Shown here piece after piece: positions 1 to 8,399 of a stretch of DNA of 64,000 bases (its first letter is position 1; the number at the start of each line of letters is the position of its first letter). The position numbers and the translations under genes are program-made. Under the pieces are notes generated by a model, which had not been told where the DNA came from, did no database searches, and saw only the letters and a list, made by a program, of their open reading frames with translations. Source of the stretch: JAHBVH01 sp034432375 (GTDB lineage Bacteria; Chloroflexota; Anaerolineae; Caldilineales; Caldilineaceae); assembly GCA_034432375.1 (NCBI GenBank), contig DAOUCA010000034.1, positions 58,727 to 122,726 on the forward strand. The letters run 5' to 3'.

Positions 1-722
1 TTGGCTTCCTTGCCGAGGGGCTTTACCATCGTAAAGCCGCTGACCCGCGTCAAAAGTGAACTGAGATTGTTCTGGTTAAAGGTTTCGCCTGCGGCCAGGT
101 CGTCGAGCGTCCATGTATCGGTGCTAACCTGAGTGAAGTTGAGTGTCCCCTGGCTATTGGTAACACTGAGTTTCTTCACATCGCTCTGCGGGATCGCCAG
201 ATAGCTCGTATCGACCCAACTGCCATAATCGGTCTTGAGATCGGTCGCCTGCACACTGTTGGTGAGATAGACATTATCGCTATCGCTCAGACGGACATTC
301 GTTGCGCGGAAACTCGGTGAACTGCCAACCAACAAGGTCAATGTCTTGCCCTCTTTGGTCTCCAAGTTGACCTTGCGCACGGCGTTCTCATCGGTCACCT
401 GGAGACGCTCATGGCTACCACTATTGCTTGCTACGAGCCTGCTCGTGTTAATTTGCAAAACCTTAGAGATCGTATCAGTAGCCGATAGCGCCGTGACCGG
501 GAAATCGTCGGCGTCCGGCAAGACCCAACCATCCCCGCCACGCGCTACACGGACAGTCGCATCGCCTTGTTGGATCGTAATTGCCTGAATATCATCGAGC
601 GTCACGCCAGGAAAAAGGCGCTCGACCGAGGCATTCGCCCCTTGTCCCGGCCAGAAGAGCACGGCGATAATCACCAGTTGCAAGACGACCAGGCCACTTA
701 AAATCTGATTGCGTCGATTCAT
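1..722 (-). CDS. DUF4340 domain protein, partial (C-terminus beyond window)
   Basis: Reading the minus strand from an ATG at 722 gives an open frame of about 240 residues that runs off the window edge. It starts MNRRNQILSGLVVLQLVIIA, a short cytoplasmic tail followed by one membrane anchor. The rest is an extracytoplasmic beta-rich region that matches the DUF4340 pattern, with a repeated 'gV..v.i..g....l....dgW.l' layout. A GGAG ribosome site sits about 8 bases upstream. It lies downstream of the permease-GldG gene and the ATPase on the same strand, the usual place for DUF4340 proteins in gliding-type or auxiliary ABC exporter operons, so it is probably an accessory subunit of that exporter. 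The molecular function is unknown. Confidence 0.8.
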   Translation of the reverse strand, partial: MNRRNQILSGLVVLQLVIIAVLFWPGQGANASVERLFPGVTLDDIQAITIQQGDATVRVARGGDGWVLPDADDFPVTALSATDTISKVLQINTSRLVASNSGSHERLQVTDENAVRKVNLETKEGKTLTLLVGSSPSFRATNVRLSDSDNVYLTNSVQATDLKTDYGSWVDTSYLAIPQSDVKKLSVTNSQGTLNFTQVSTDTWTLDDLAAGETFNQNNLSSLLTRVSGFTMVKPLGKEA

Positions 723-807
723 CGTTTACTCCACAATCTATGTTGATTGTTTATCATCGTTATTTCTCGTTCCATGCTTCGCGTGACTTCAGAACTTATA
801 CGCATCG

Positions 808-847
808 CCTATCGTAGGGGCACGGCATGCCGTGCCCCTACGATAGG
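808..847. repeat. 40-bp perfect palindrome between operon genes
   Basis: Positions 808-827 are the exact reverse complement of 828-847, with centre GCATGC. The core GGGGCACGG...CCGTGCCCC resembles the imperfect palindrome at 5570-5597. It lies in the 179-bp gap between the permease-GldG gene and the DUF4340 gene, so the transcript could fold into a strong hairpin that attenuates or stabilises the mRNA. It could equally be a dispersed REP-like repeat. Confidence 0.85.
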
Positions 848-901
848 GTGCTGTGCGACCCCTCGCATTGTCGATTGCGAAGCAATCCACATCCGCCACG
901 C

Positions 902-3826
902 TCAATCGGCCGCGATTGGTGTCAACGTCGATTCGGTCAGCGGCATCGGCTGCTCATTGCGGCGGCGTATGTACCAGAAGCCGGCGATCACCGCCAGCGC
1001 CAAGAGCGCAACGAGATAGTTGCCGAACTCCCAGCGCGATTGTTCGCTTTCGCTCAGCGGATCGAGCAGACGGGTAAAGGTGCCGCGAGCTCGGATGCTG
1101 AGCAGATCGGTATCCTCGACGGACCAATCAACCGCATTCTGTGCCAACTGCAAATTGTTCATCACCTGGTCTTGAACCATCTGCGAGGAGAGGCGCAGAA
1201 TAAAATCATCCAAGAATTCCCCGCTGCCAAAGACCACCAACCGTGCACTGGCCGGTGACTGTGTGAGGGTACTCGCGTCTGGTGCCGGGCCGGCGGGTGT
1301 CGGGGTCGGCGCGGCATTGGGGTCGGCTGCGCTGTTGGCCGCTGCATCCTCGGCAAAGGGTGATGGTTTGCCTTTGAAGAAACTGTCAAAGGTGCCTTGG
1401 ACCATCACAGCCAGTGGGTGCGCACTCTGTTCACCTTCAACGGCAAAGCCTCGCTCTGGATAAGAACTGAAATCCGGCTGAATGTTGGGCGAGGTTGTCA
1501 ACCAGGATTGGTCGCTCGACTGCATCAACACGGTCGCGGTGCGCCCGCTATCCTCGGCCAAGTTGGTTACCACCGGCGAGACAAAGTTCATCGTTACCGC
1601 CGGCAGGCCGGAGACAATCGCTTCTCCATCAGTCATGCCATTTTGCCGCACATCGACAAAGAAGGGGAAGTTGATTGCCTGGATCTCCTGCACCTGCATC
1701 CCGTTAACCGAACGTTGCACCGGCACAGGGAAAGGCTGATTCTGATCATCCATCACCAGCGACTGCTGCACATCGATGCCATACGACTGCAACATCTCAT
1801 TGAGGGTGCCATCCAAAGGTGTTAGGCCGAGCCCTTGTGTCATCGGGTCGACGGCAACCTTGTAATTGCCAGCGGCCACAATCACTGCCCCGCCGCGCAT
1901 CAGGAATTGATCGATGGCAAAGCGCTCCTTATCACTCATATTCTCGGGCATGACGACGAAGAGCGTATCGATGTCGCTGGGGGCCTGGCCCGTCGAGAGA
2001 TCAACATTGCGGACCGTATATTCCTGGCTGAGATGTTGGTTGATATTCTGCCACGCGGCCAATGGCTGTTGCTGTTGGCCAAACATATCTTGCGTGGGGG
2101 TCGCCGGTGGGGTCCACAGACCCACGGTTTTGAGGAAGCCACTGGCGGAGCGTTTGAGCGAATTCTCAATCTGCGTGCGGATCGCCCCTTCGCTCATGTC
2201 GTTGGTGGGATAGATGACCTCTTGCTTATCTCCATTCTTTAGCACCATGTGCAGATAATAGCTGTCGTTTGAGAAGAGTGACGTAAGAAAGGGCTGTAAC
2301 CCATAGGTGTCATAGAGTGACTGCGGGGTAACACCACTGTTGGGATCATTGGGATTGACGGTCGTAAAGGTCAACTTGCCATTCGATTCGTCGGCGATAC
2401 CCTGTGCCACACTTTGGATCGTACCCACGGCTTCTTGCAAGTCGGGCGGGACGGTGTCGGGCGTGGTGTACAGGGTCAGTTCGACCGGCTCGCTGAGCGC
2501 CGCCAAGACAGAGCCGACACTTTGGAAGCCATAGACCACCTTTTTGATTGAGCTGGTCAGATCATATTCGAGATTGCGCAGGCGCACATCGATCGAGCCG
2601 CCGCCAGGGTTGGGGGTTACCTCGATCAGATCCTGGAAGTTGAGGACGATATTTTGATCGCCGTAGCGCACCAGAATGTCAAAATAGGAGTTGATGACCG
2701 ATTCTTCGTAGCGGCCAGAGACCTGAAAGGGGAACGGTTTAATGTTATAGGTCTGGTTCGCTTCCGCTTCGAGATCAGGGTTCGTAATCGGGTCGATCAC
2801 TTCGGCGGTGACTTTGCCACGACCAGCGATCTCATATTCACGTAACAGATCGGCGATTTGCGGGCGCAACGGGTTGAGCAGCGGGTGGCTCTTTTCGCTG
2901 ATATAGCCACGGATCAGCAGTGGCTCCTGCAGATTGGCCAACATATCTTTTGTGACGGACGAAAGGCTATACTGCTGCTGCGATGTCAGGTCGGCGCGCA
3001 AGCCTTGCAGCGGTGTCACCCAGATGTTGAGCAGCAAGAGATTGATCACAGCCAATGAAGCAAAGACCGAGGCGTTGCGCCGATAGGGGACCGTGCGCGG
3101 TCCGTGGCTCCACCGTTTGCTGTCGAGCGAGAGGGTATTGAGCACAAGAAAGATCGCTGCTAAGCTGAGGTAATAGATCAGATCACGCAGGTCGATCACA
3201 CCGCGCTGAATGCTCTCAAAACGGCTGCCGGTGCCAATGTTGCGCAAAAGGGTGTTCCATGGCGCGCCGGCATATTCCTGCATCGTCGCCGTGCCGGCCA
3301 TGTAGAAGATGCCGCCGACAAGCGCCGTGCTGATTAACGCCACGATCTGGTTATCGGTGAGTGAAGAGATAAAGAGGCCGATTGCGGTGTAGGCCGCGGC
3401 CAACAACAGCGCTGCCACATAGCCACCGATCACCGGCCCCCAGTCAAGTGGACCAAGCATCGCCACGCTAATCGTCAAGGGTAGTGTCAGCACCAAAGCC
3501 AACGCCACCAGGGCCATCACTGCCAAAAATTTGCCGATGACCAGTTGCCACGGTTTGACGGGCAACGTCAAGAGCATCTCCAAGGTACCGGCGCGCTGCT
3601 CCTCACTCCATTGGCGCATCGTCAGCGCCGCAACGAGGAAGATCAGCAGCAGGGGCATCCACTGAAAGAGCGGGCGGATGTCGGCAATGCCACGCACAAA
3701 AAAGGTTTCCACCCAAAAAAAGGTAAAGAGCGTCACCGCCAAAAAGGCACCGAGAAAGATCAGCGCCATTGGTGAGCCAAAATAGCTATCGAGTTCTTTA
3801 CGTGTTATCGATAATATCTGTCGCAT
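902..3826 (-). CDS. ABC permease fused to GldG-type auxiliary protein
   Basis: A 974-residue membrane protein. The first ~235 residues are an ABC-2 type permease with about six hydrophobic segments, starting MRQILSITRKELDSYFGSPM, a common GldF-like opening. A further membrane segment near residue 255-275 (LAVINLLLLNIWVTPL) opens the second half, which has the GldG/ABC_transp_aux fold: a large exterior region containing 'DPNDPNS'-like and 'VMPENMSDKERFAIDQFLMRG' type segments. A last membrane anchor lies close to the C-terminus, followed by a short basic tail. Position 3826 is preferred over an in-frame ATG at 3841 because GGAG stands 9 bases before it. It lies downstream of the ATPase and presumably forms a GldA-GldFG-like exporter with it. 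The substrate is unknown; in Bacteroidota the homologues support gliding, but that role cannot be assumed here. Confidence 0.88.
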   Translation of the reverse strand: MRQILSITRKELDSYFGSPMALIFLGAFLAVTLFTFFWVETFFVRGIADIRPLFQWMPLLLIFLVAALTMRQWSEEQRAGTLEMLLTLPVKPWQLVIGKFLAVMALVALALVLTLPLTISVAMLGPLDWGPVIGGYVAALLLAAAYTAIGLFISSLTDNQIVALISTALVGGIFYMAGTATMQEYAGAPWNTLLRNIGTGSRFESIQRGVIDLRDLIYYLSLAAIFLVLNTLSLDSKRWSHGPRTVPYRRNASVFASLAVINLLLLNIWVTPLQGLRADLTSQQQYSLSSVTKDMLANLQEPLLIRGYISEKSHPLLNPLRPQIADLLREYEIAGRGKVTAEVIDPITNPDLEAEANQTYNIKPFPFQVSGRYEESVINSYFDILVRYGDQNIVLNFQDLIEVTPNPGGGSIDVRLRNLEYDLTSSIKKVVYGFQSVGSVLAALSEPVELTLYTTPDTVPPDLQEAVGTIQSVAQGIADESNGKLTFTTVNPNDPNSGVTPQSLYDTYGLQPFLTSLFSNDSYYLHMVLKNGDKQEVIYPTNDMSEGAIRTQIENSLKRSASGFLKTVGLWTPPATPTQDMFGQQQQPLAAWQNINQHLSQEYTVRNVDLSTGQAPSDIDTLFVVMPENMSDKERFAIDQFLMRGGAVIVAAGNYKVAVDPMTQGLGLTPLDGTLNEMLQSYGIDVQQSLVMDDQNQPFPVPVQRSVNGMQVQEIQAINFPFFVDVRQNGMTDGEAIVSGLPAVTMNFVSPVVTNLAEDSGRTATVLMQSSDQSWLTTSPNIQPDFSSYPERGFAVEGEQSAHPLAVMVQGTFDSFFKGKPSPFAEDAAANSAADPNAAPTPTPAGPAPDASTLTQSPASARLVVFGSGEFLDDFILRLSSQMVQDQVMNNLQLAQNAVDWSVEDTDLLSIRARGTFTRLLDPLSESEQSRWEFGNYLVALLALAVIAGFWYIRRRNEQPMPLTESTLTPIAAD

Positions 3827-3844
3827 AGTTTTAAACTCCATGGG

Positions 3845-3937
3845 ATGTAAAACGTGAAACGTAAAAAAGAAACGTGAACCATATACTGCGAAGCCAACCA
3901 GTGGACGCGCATTACGTTTTACGTTTTACGTTTTTAC
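3845..3937. repeat. ACGTTTT-rich inverted repeat between ATPase and permease genes
   Basis: The left arm (3845-3879) is built of GTAAAACGTGAAACG-type units. The right arm (3912-3937) is built of the complementary TACGTTTTACGTTTT units. Together they form an imperfect long stem in the short gap between the two exporter genes. It may act as a transcript hairpin or processing site within the operon. Confidence 0.6.
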
Positions 3938-3938
3938 A

Positions 3939-4859
3939 TTACGCTTTCGTTGCCAATCGACTGAACACGCTCTCCAATGTCTGGCGGTCGCTCCGTAGCT
4001 CGCGCACGGGCCATTGTTTGCCACTCGCCAGTTGGTAGATGGCGGGGCAGAGGTCAGTCTCTTTGGTGCCCACCACTCGATAGGTGACGTGCCCATGATC
4101 CGCCTTGACCCGTTCGACGGTGGTAACGCCAGCGAGTGCTTGCAGCGCAGAAGGCACGCTGTCAATTGCTTGATCAAGCACAAGCAGGGCATCGTTGCTG
4201 CCAGCCAATTCATCGAGTTGGGCATCGGCTCGAATTTCGCCATTCATCAAAATAATCGCCCGATCACAGAGCGCTTCCACCTCGGTCAAAATGTGGGTGG
4301 AAAAAAGAATCGTGCTGTGTTGCGAGAGGCGTCGAATGAGCCCACGAATTTCCACGATCTGGGTTGGATCGAGGCCGACGGTTGGCTCATCCAAAATCAA
4401 GAGCCGTGGCCGATGGAGAATCGCCTGTGCCAAGCCCACACGTTGGCGATACCCTTTGCTGAGTTGCCCAATCGGCTGCGTGAGACGGTCGGTCAGCGCC
4501 GTGGCATAGACCGCATCCGAAATACAACTCCGCTGTTCATCGGGCGGAATCTGGCGCAGATCGGCTATCAACTTTAAATAGGATTGCACCGAAAGTTCTG
4601 GGTAAAGCGGTGCATTTTCGGGTAAATAGCCGATGCGCGCCTGTGCTTCTTGGGTGCGGGTCAACACATCAATGCCGTCGATCTCTACCTTGCCATCATC
4701 CGGCTGTAAAAAGCCGGTGAGGGTTTTAATAATGGTCGTCTTGCCGGCGCCATTGGGGCCAAGCAACCCCACGATCTCGCCTTCGGCCACTGCAAAGGAG
4801 ACCCCCTTGAGCGCTTGTAGCGGACCGTACGCCTTTTTTAGATCAATCACTTCAATCAT
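3939..4859 (-). CDS. ABC transporter ATP-binding protein (GldA-like)
   Basis: A 306-residue nucleotide-binding subunit. It has a Walker A (GPNGAGKT, about residues 34-41), a Q-loop region, a signature motif LSKGYRQRVGLAQA, a Walker B followed by Asp-Glu (LLILDEPTVGLDP) and a switch His (FSTHIL). The C-terminal ~90 residues form the small extra domain usual in ABC-2 exporters of the CcmA/GldA class. It binds and hydrolyses ATP at the inner face of the membrane to drive the permease-GldG protein encoded next. GGGAG lies 8 bases before the ATG. This is the first gene of the minus-strand operon. Confidence 0.93.
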   Translation of the reverse strand: MIEVIDLKKAYGPLQALKGVSFAVAEGEIVGLLGPNGAGKTTIIKTLTGFLQPDDGKVEIDGIDVLTRTQEAQARIGYLPENAPLYPELSVQSYLKLIADLRQIPPDEQRSCISDAVYATALTDRLTQPIGQLSKGYRQRVGLAQAILHRPRLLILDEPTVGLDPTQIVEIRGLIRRLSQHSTILFSTHILTEVEALCDRAIILMNGEIRADAQLDELAGSNDALLVLDQAIDSVPSALQALAGVTTVERVKADHGHVTYRVVGTKETDLCPAIYQLASGKQWPVRELRSDRQTLESVFSRLATKA

Positions 4860-5641
4860 ACAATTTCTCCCACGTTGCTGGATCGATTAATCAAGGTGTT
4901 GCGTGATCCGTGTTGCGTGTACTGTTTTACCGAAAAACTTGCGGGCATGGGTGCTCTCTCTCTTTGACCATGAAGGTTCTTCGGGATCTCAGGAGGGGGA
5001 GCCGCTATGGTTTCGATACAGCCGGGTAAAGCCTTGGCTTACTCAACCGTCGCTACCTTGTCAACCCCCCCTGAGTCAACCCCCTGAGTCAACCCCCCTG
5101 AGTCAACCCCCCTGAGTCAACCCCCCTAAGTTCCGAAAGAGCCACCACGAATAGTATTCCCAATCCAACAAGATGCGCGGATTACTATATACTCCGCCAT
5201 CAGTTCACGCAATACGCAACACGCTCTACGCACTCCCTGTCAATCTGTTCGCCTTATGCTATGATACCAAGCACAAGGATCAATGTTACACCCAACCTTA
5301 CTAAATAGGGAAGTTTGGTTTGATAGATGAATTGGTTATCATTAGATGCGACGCTCGGCGGCTGAGCTTCGTCCTGAGCCGGTGAAGGGCTTGTCGAAGT
5401 CAGAGAGCATTGCGGTCTAACGATTATCATGTATCGTTGCCAATTGGGGTAAGGCTTACCCATTCCCAACCGAATATTTTGCACTCGCTTTGATTAGACG
5501 AAAATTAGAAAAGTGTGAGTGTTTCGTTGGTTGTTGGTCAGTCGCATTCCCTTGCCTGTTCCATGATACCAGGGGCACGGTATACCATGCCCCTGCGAAA
5601 GATTATCTGAACGTTTATGTATAAAAAGGAATTAACACTTT
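4860..5641. other. 782-bp intergenic region without a convincing gene
   Basis: It separates the divergent ABC operon and APC permease. It contains a 15-bp tandem repeat block, a copy of the 'gctgagcttcg...gcttgtcgaag' dispersed repeat near 5355-5395, and an imperfect palindrome (5570-5597) related to the one at 808-847. A 76-codon minus-strand frame at 5254-5484 has no family resemblance and includes the repeat, so it is not called. Confidence 0.7.
5061..5128. repeat. 15-bp tandem repeat, about 4 copies
   Basis: Units of the form CCCCCCTGAGTCAAC follow one another head to tail, with small length differences (one copy has four C instead of six). It looks like slippage-generated minisatellite DNA. 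Confidence 0.85.
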
Positions 5642-6952
5642 ATGCAGCTTCAACGGCAACTTGGCACCTTTGGGGCCGTCATGATGGGTCTCGGTTCGAT
5701 CGTCGGGACGGGCGTTTTTGTGAGCATTGGCATTGGTGCAGGGATCGCCGGCCCGTCCGTTGTGCTGGCGATCTTGATTGGCGCACTGGTTGCCACCTGC
5801 AATGGCCTCTCCAGCGCGCAACTGGCAGCCAGCCATCCGGTAAGCGGCGGCACCTATGAGTATGGTTACGAATATCTCAACCACTGGCTTGGCTTCACCG
5901 CCGGGTGGATGTTTCTCTGTGCCAAGAGCGCGTCGGCAGCCACCGCGGCGTTGGGCTTTGCGGGTTATCTGCTAAATCTAGCGGGGGTCGAGAGTGGCCT
6001 CTGGCGTACAGTTGTTGCAGTGCTAGCAGTGATCCTGTTGACAGCGATTACCCTTGGTGGCATTCGACGCTCGAATCTCACGAACATTGTGATCGTGACG
6101 ATAACATTGGTGGCGCTAGCGATCTTTGTATTTGCCGGGTTGCCGACTTTGTTTACCAATGGAGCCGCGAGCTTTACCCCCTTCTTTGCACCACAGTCGA
6201 GCGCAGGTGGCGATAGCAATCCATGGCAGGCACTCTTTCACGCCACTGCGCTGATGTTTGTCGCCTACACCGGCTACGGGCGAATCGCGACGTTAGGTGA
6301 AGAGGTGCGTGAGCCGGCGGTGACGATTCCACGCGCAATTATCACAACGCTGGTTGTGACGGCGATCCTTTATGGCGCGGTTGGCTTGGTGGCGGTGGGC
6401 AATGTCGGCGCGACGCGTTTCGCCACGTTGACGACGATGGGTGCTGCGCCGCTAGAAGCGATTGCCGAAACCTTCGCGCTGCCTGGCGCTGGGCTGATCC
6501 TGGCGATTGGCGCGATCACCGCAATGCTGGGTGTGCTTTTGAATTTGATCCTGGGCCTCTCACGGGTGCTACTCGCTATGGGCCGTCGCGGCGATATGCC
6601 CGCCGCTGTCGCCCGCATCAATGCCGCGGGCACAACCCCCTATGTCGCGGTCATCATCATGGGTACGGTAATCGCACTATTGGCATTGATCGGCAGTGTC
6701 AGAACAACCTGGTCCTTTAGCGCCTTTACCGTGCTGATCTACTATGCGGTTACGAACCTGGCTGCGTTACGCTTGCCTCCCACGGCACAACGCTTTCCTC
6801 GTTGGGTGGCGGTGGCGGGGGTGGTCGCCTGCCTCTTTCTCGCCTTTTGGGTCGAGCCGCTCGTCTGGGCGAGCGGATTGGTGTTGTTAGCATTAGGGTT
6901 GCTCTGGCATTGGGTGCGGTGGCAGGGGAAGGTGCCATCTATTCGGATTTGA
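5642..6952 (+). CDS. APC-superfamily amino acid permease
   Basis: A 436-residue polytopic membrane protein with about 12 hydrophobic segments. The first begins LGTFGAVMMGLGSIVGTGVF, the typical APC helix 1 with its unwound G-[ST]-I-[IV]-G-[TS]-G substrate-binding stretch. Helix 6 has the usual 'FVAYTGYGRIATLGEE' pattern, with acidic residues directly after it, and 'VREPAVTIPRAI' follows as in the cationic amino acid transporter/YfnA branch. It probably imports an amino acid or amine by proton symport; the exact substrate cannot be told. AAGGA stands 11 bases before the ATG. It stands alone with a GNAT gene 30 bp downstream on the same strand, so the two may be cotranscribed. Confidence 0.9.
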   Translation: MQLQRQLGTFGAVMMGLGSIVGTGVFVSIGIGAGIAGPSVVLAILIGALVATCNGLSSAQLAASHPVSGGTYEYGYEYLNHWLGFTAGWMFLCAKSASAATAALGFAGYLLNLAGVESGLWRTVVAVLAVILLTAITLGGIRRSNLTNIVIVTITLVALAIFVFAGLPTLFTNGAASFTPFFAPQSSAGGDSNPWQALFHATALMFVAYTGYGRIATLGEEVREPAVTIPRAIITTLVVTAILYGAVGLVAVGNVGATRFATLTTMGAAPLEAIAETFALPGAGLILAIGAITAMLGVLLNLILGLSRVLLAMGRRGDMPAAVARINAAGTTPYVAVIIMGTVIALLALIGSVRTTWSFSAFTVLIYYAVTNLAALRLPPTAQRFPRWVAVAGVVACLFLAFWVEPLVWASGLVLLALGLLWHWVRWQGKVPSIRI

Positions 6953-6982
6953 GGCTGACCGATCAGCAAAGGAGATATAAAA

Positions 6983-7552
6983 ATGAAGCTCACGATTCGC
7001 CCACTCACCCCCGATCTATGGCCCGCCTTTGAAGACTTATTTGGCAAGGCTGGCGCAAGCAACGGCTGTTGGTGCATGTACTGGCGCATTGGTAGTGCCT
7101 ACCACAAGCGCGCACGCGCCGAAAACCGCAGTGCGTTTCACGAAATCGTGACCCACGGTCCACCGCCGGGTCTACTTGCGTTCGATGATGAGCGTGCGGT
7201 GGGCTGGTGCCAGCTTACACCGCGCGACGAGTTGCCATGGCTCCAAACGGCCCGATTTTTTGCGCGCGTGGACGAGGTGCCGGTCTGGTCAATCTCATGC
7301 TTTTACATACGGCGTGGTTATCGGAAGCAGGGCGTCATGTCGGCCTTGATCGAGGAGGCCGTAAAAGCCGCTCGACACGCCGGGGCACCGGCATTGGAAG
7401 CCTATCCGGTGGAGACCGCGCAACCCAAAAGCACATCCAACGTGTTCACTGGTACCGCCTCGGCGTTTGCGCGTGCTGGCTTCAAAGCTGTCGCATCGCC
7501 CATCGAATCTCGCCCGCTCATGCGTCACGATCTGCGAGCGATTGAACCATGA
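6983..7552 (+). CDS. GNAT-family N-acetyltransferase
   Basis: A 189-residue protein. The acetyl-CoA-binding segment is clear: 'ISCFYIRRGYRKQGVMSALI' (about residues 104-123), with the R-x-x-G-x-[GA]-like pyrophosphate loop RKQGVM. The Cys/Trp-rich stretch SNGCWCMYW near residue 31 is characteristic of one GNAT subfamily found in actinobacteria and Chloroflexota. The acceptor is unknown. AGGAG lies 8-9 bases before the ATG. A closely similar copy with a ~300-bp internal deletion is present at 24778-25057. Confidence 0.9.
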   Translation: MKLTIRPLTPDLWPAFEDLFGKAGASNGCWCMYWRIGSAYHKRARAENRSAFHEIVTHGPPPGLLAFDDERAVGWCQLTPRDELPWLQTARFFARVDEVPVWSISCFYIRRGYRKQGVMSALIEEAVKAARHAGAPALEAYPVETAQPKSTSNVFTGTASAFARAGFKAVASPIESRPLMRHDLRAIEP

Positions 7553-7581
7553 CAGTGTGCTTGTCGAGCGTTGCAGCACAA

Positions 7582-8073
7582 CTATTGGTTTTTACGCGAC
7601 GCTAACCATGCGCGTACATCCGGCTCGTGGTCATCATGAAAATGGTCAAAGTATTCCCCTGCCGCAAAGCGTTTCTCCCCCAACCAGAGAACGCGATACG
7701 CATCATCGATCCGGACATCCTCGGGCAAGCCCTCAATGACCGCAACAAGCTGCTGAAATAGCTGATGCGATTCATCGAGAACGTCGCGCACCGCGCGCCC
7801 TTGATTGGTCTCATAGATCCAGCCGTTGATCTCATCGTCGCTTTGTAGCTGTGCCGGCCAGGGTGTTGGTGGCTCTGGCTCGCCGTGCTGTGCCGCTTGG
7901 ATGCGCGCAATCAGCCTCGGCTGCCAGCCATTGAGGTGTGCGATCATATCTTTGATCGACCAATGGGCGGCGACGCCCGGCTCTGCCATGCGTGCCGGAT
8001 CAATCTCCGCGAGCAAGGCTTGCCATTGCTGATACTCCCCCTGCAACCAATGCAGCAGTTCAGATTTTTTCAT
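7582..8073 (-). CDS. DinB/ClbS-like four-helix-bundle protein
   Basis: A 163-residue protein with the layout of the ClbS/DfsB and DinB superfamily. It has an amphipathic first helix (MKKSELLHWLQGEYQQW), then HWSIKDMIAHLNGW with the conserved His around residue 46-47, and a C-terminal FDHFHDDHEPDV histidine cluster that could hold a metal. Members include thiol-dependent transferases and the colibactin self-resistance hydrolase ClbS; the function here is not determined. AGGAG lies 6-7 bases before the ATG. It converges with the GNAT gene at 6983 (30-bp gap). Confidence 0.75.
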   Translation of the reverse strand: MKKSELLHWLQGEYQQWQALLAEIDPARMAEPGVAAHWSIKDMIAHLNGWQPRLIARIQAAQHGEPEPPTPWPAQLQSDDEINGWIYETNQGRAVRDVLDESHQLFQQLVAVIEGLPEDVRIDDAYRVLWLGEKRFAAGEYFDHFHDDHEPDVRAWLASRKNQ

Positions 8074-8200
8074 GGGTTACTCCTTCTGGCGTGGGTATTG
8101 ATTGACGGTTAGGTGCAAACAGTGTAAACTATAGTACAAATGTTCGGTAAAGTCAATGCTCTATCAGTCACCCATTTCAACGGGGATGACCTTTGACGCA

Positions 8201-8382
8201 ATCATCAGATGATACTGTTGCCCTGCCTTACGCAGTGGGCACCCAGAGGGTTCCCGAACCCCTTGCTAACAACGAGAAGCACCCTCAGGTGCTAAGAAAT
8301 TCTCTCAGCCGCTGAGGCGGCTTCTCGCTGTTAGGGCAGGATTTTAATCCTGTTGTAAGGCAGTGCAACAGGATCATCAGAT
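8201..8382. repeat. MITE-like inverted-repeat element with hairpin core
   Basis: Terminal inverted repeats CTGTTGC[CA]CTGCCTTAC face each other (left about 8214-8231, right about 8354-8372). They are flanked by a 10-bp direct repeat ATCATCAGAT (8201-8210 and 8373-8382) that may be the target duplication. Inside is a stem of CTAACAACGAGAAGC against GCTTCTCGCTGTTAG. The core 'CCGCTGAGGCGGCTT' is shared with the CTAG elements at 23.7 and 44.4 kb. It fills most of the 326-bp gap before the YcaQ-like gene. Confidence 0.65.
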
Positions 8383-8399
8383 AGACCAGGTAGACCATC

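Noticed and set aside
5254..5484. 76-codon minus-strand frame with a hydrophobic C-terminus
   Set aside because: It includes a dispersed repeat, has a poor start and no recognisable family.
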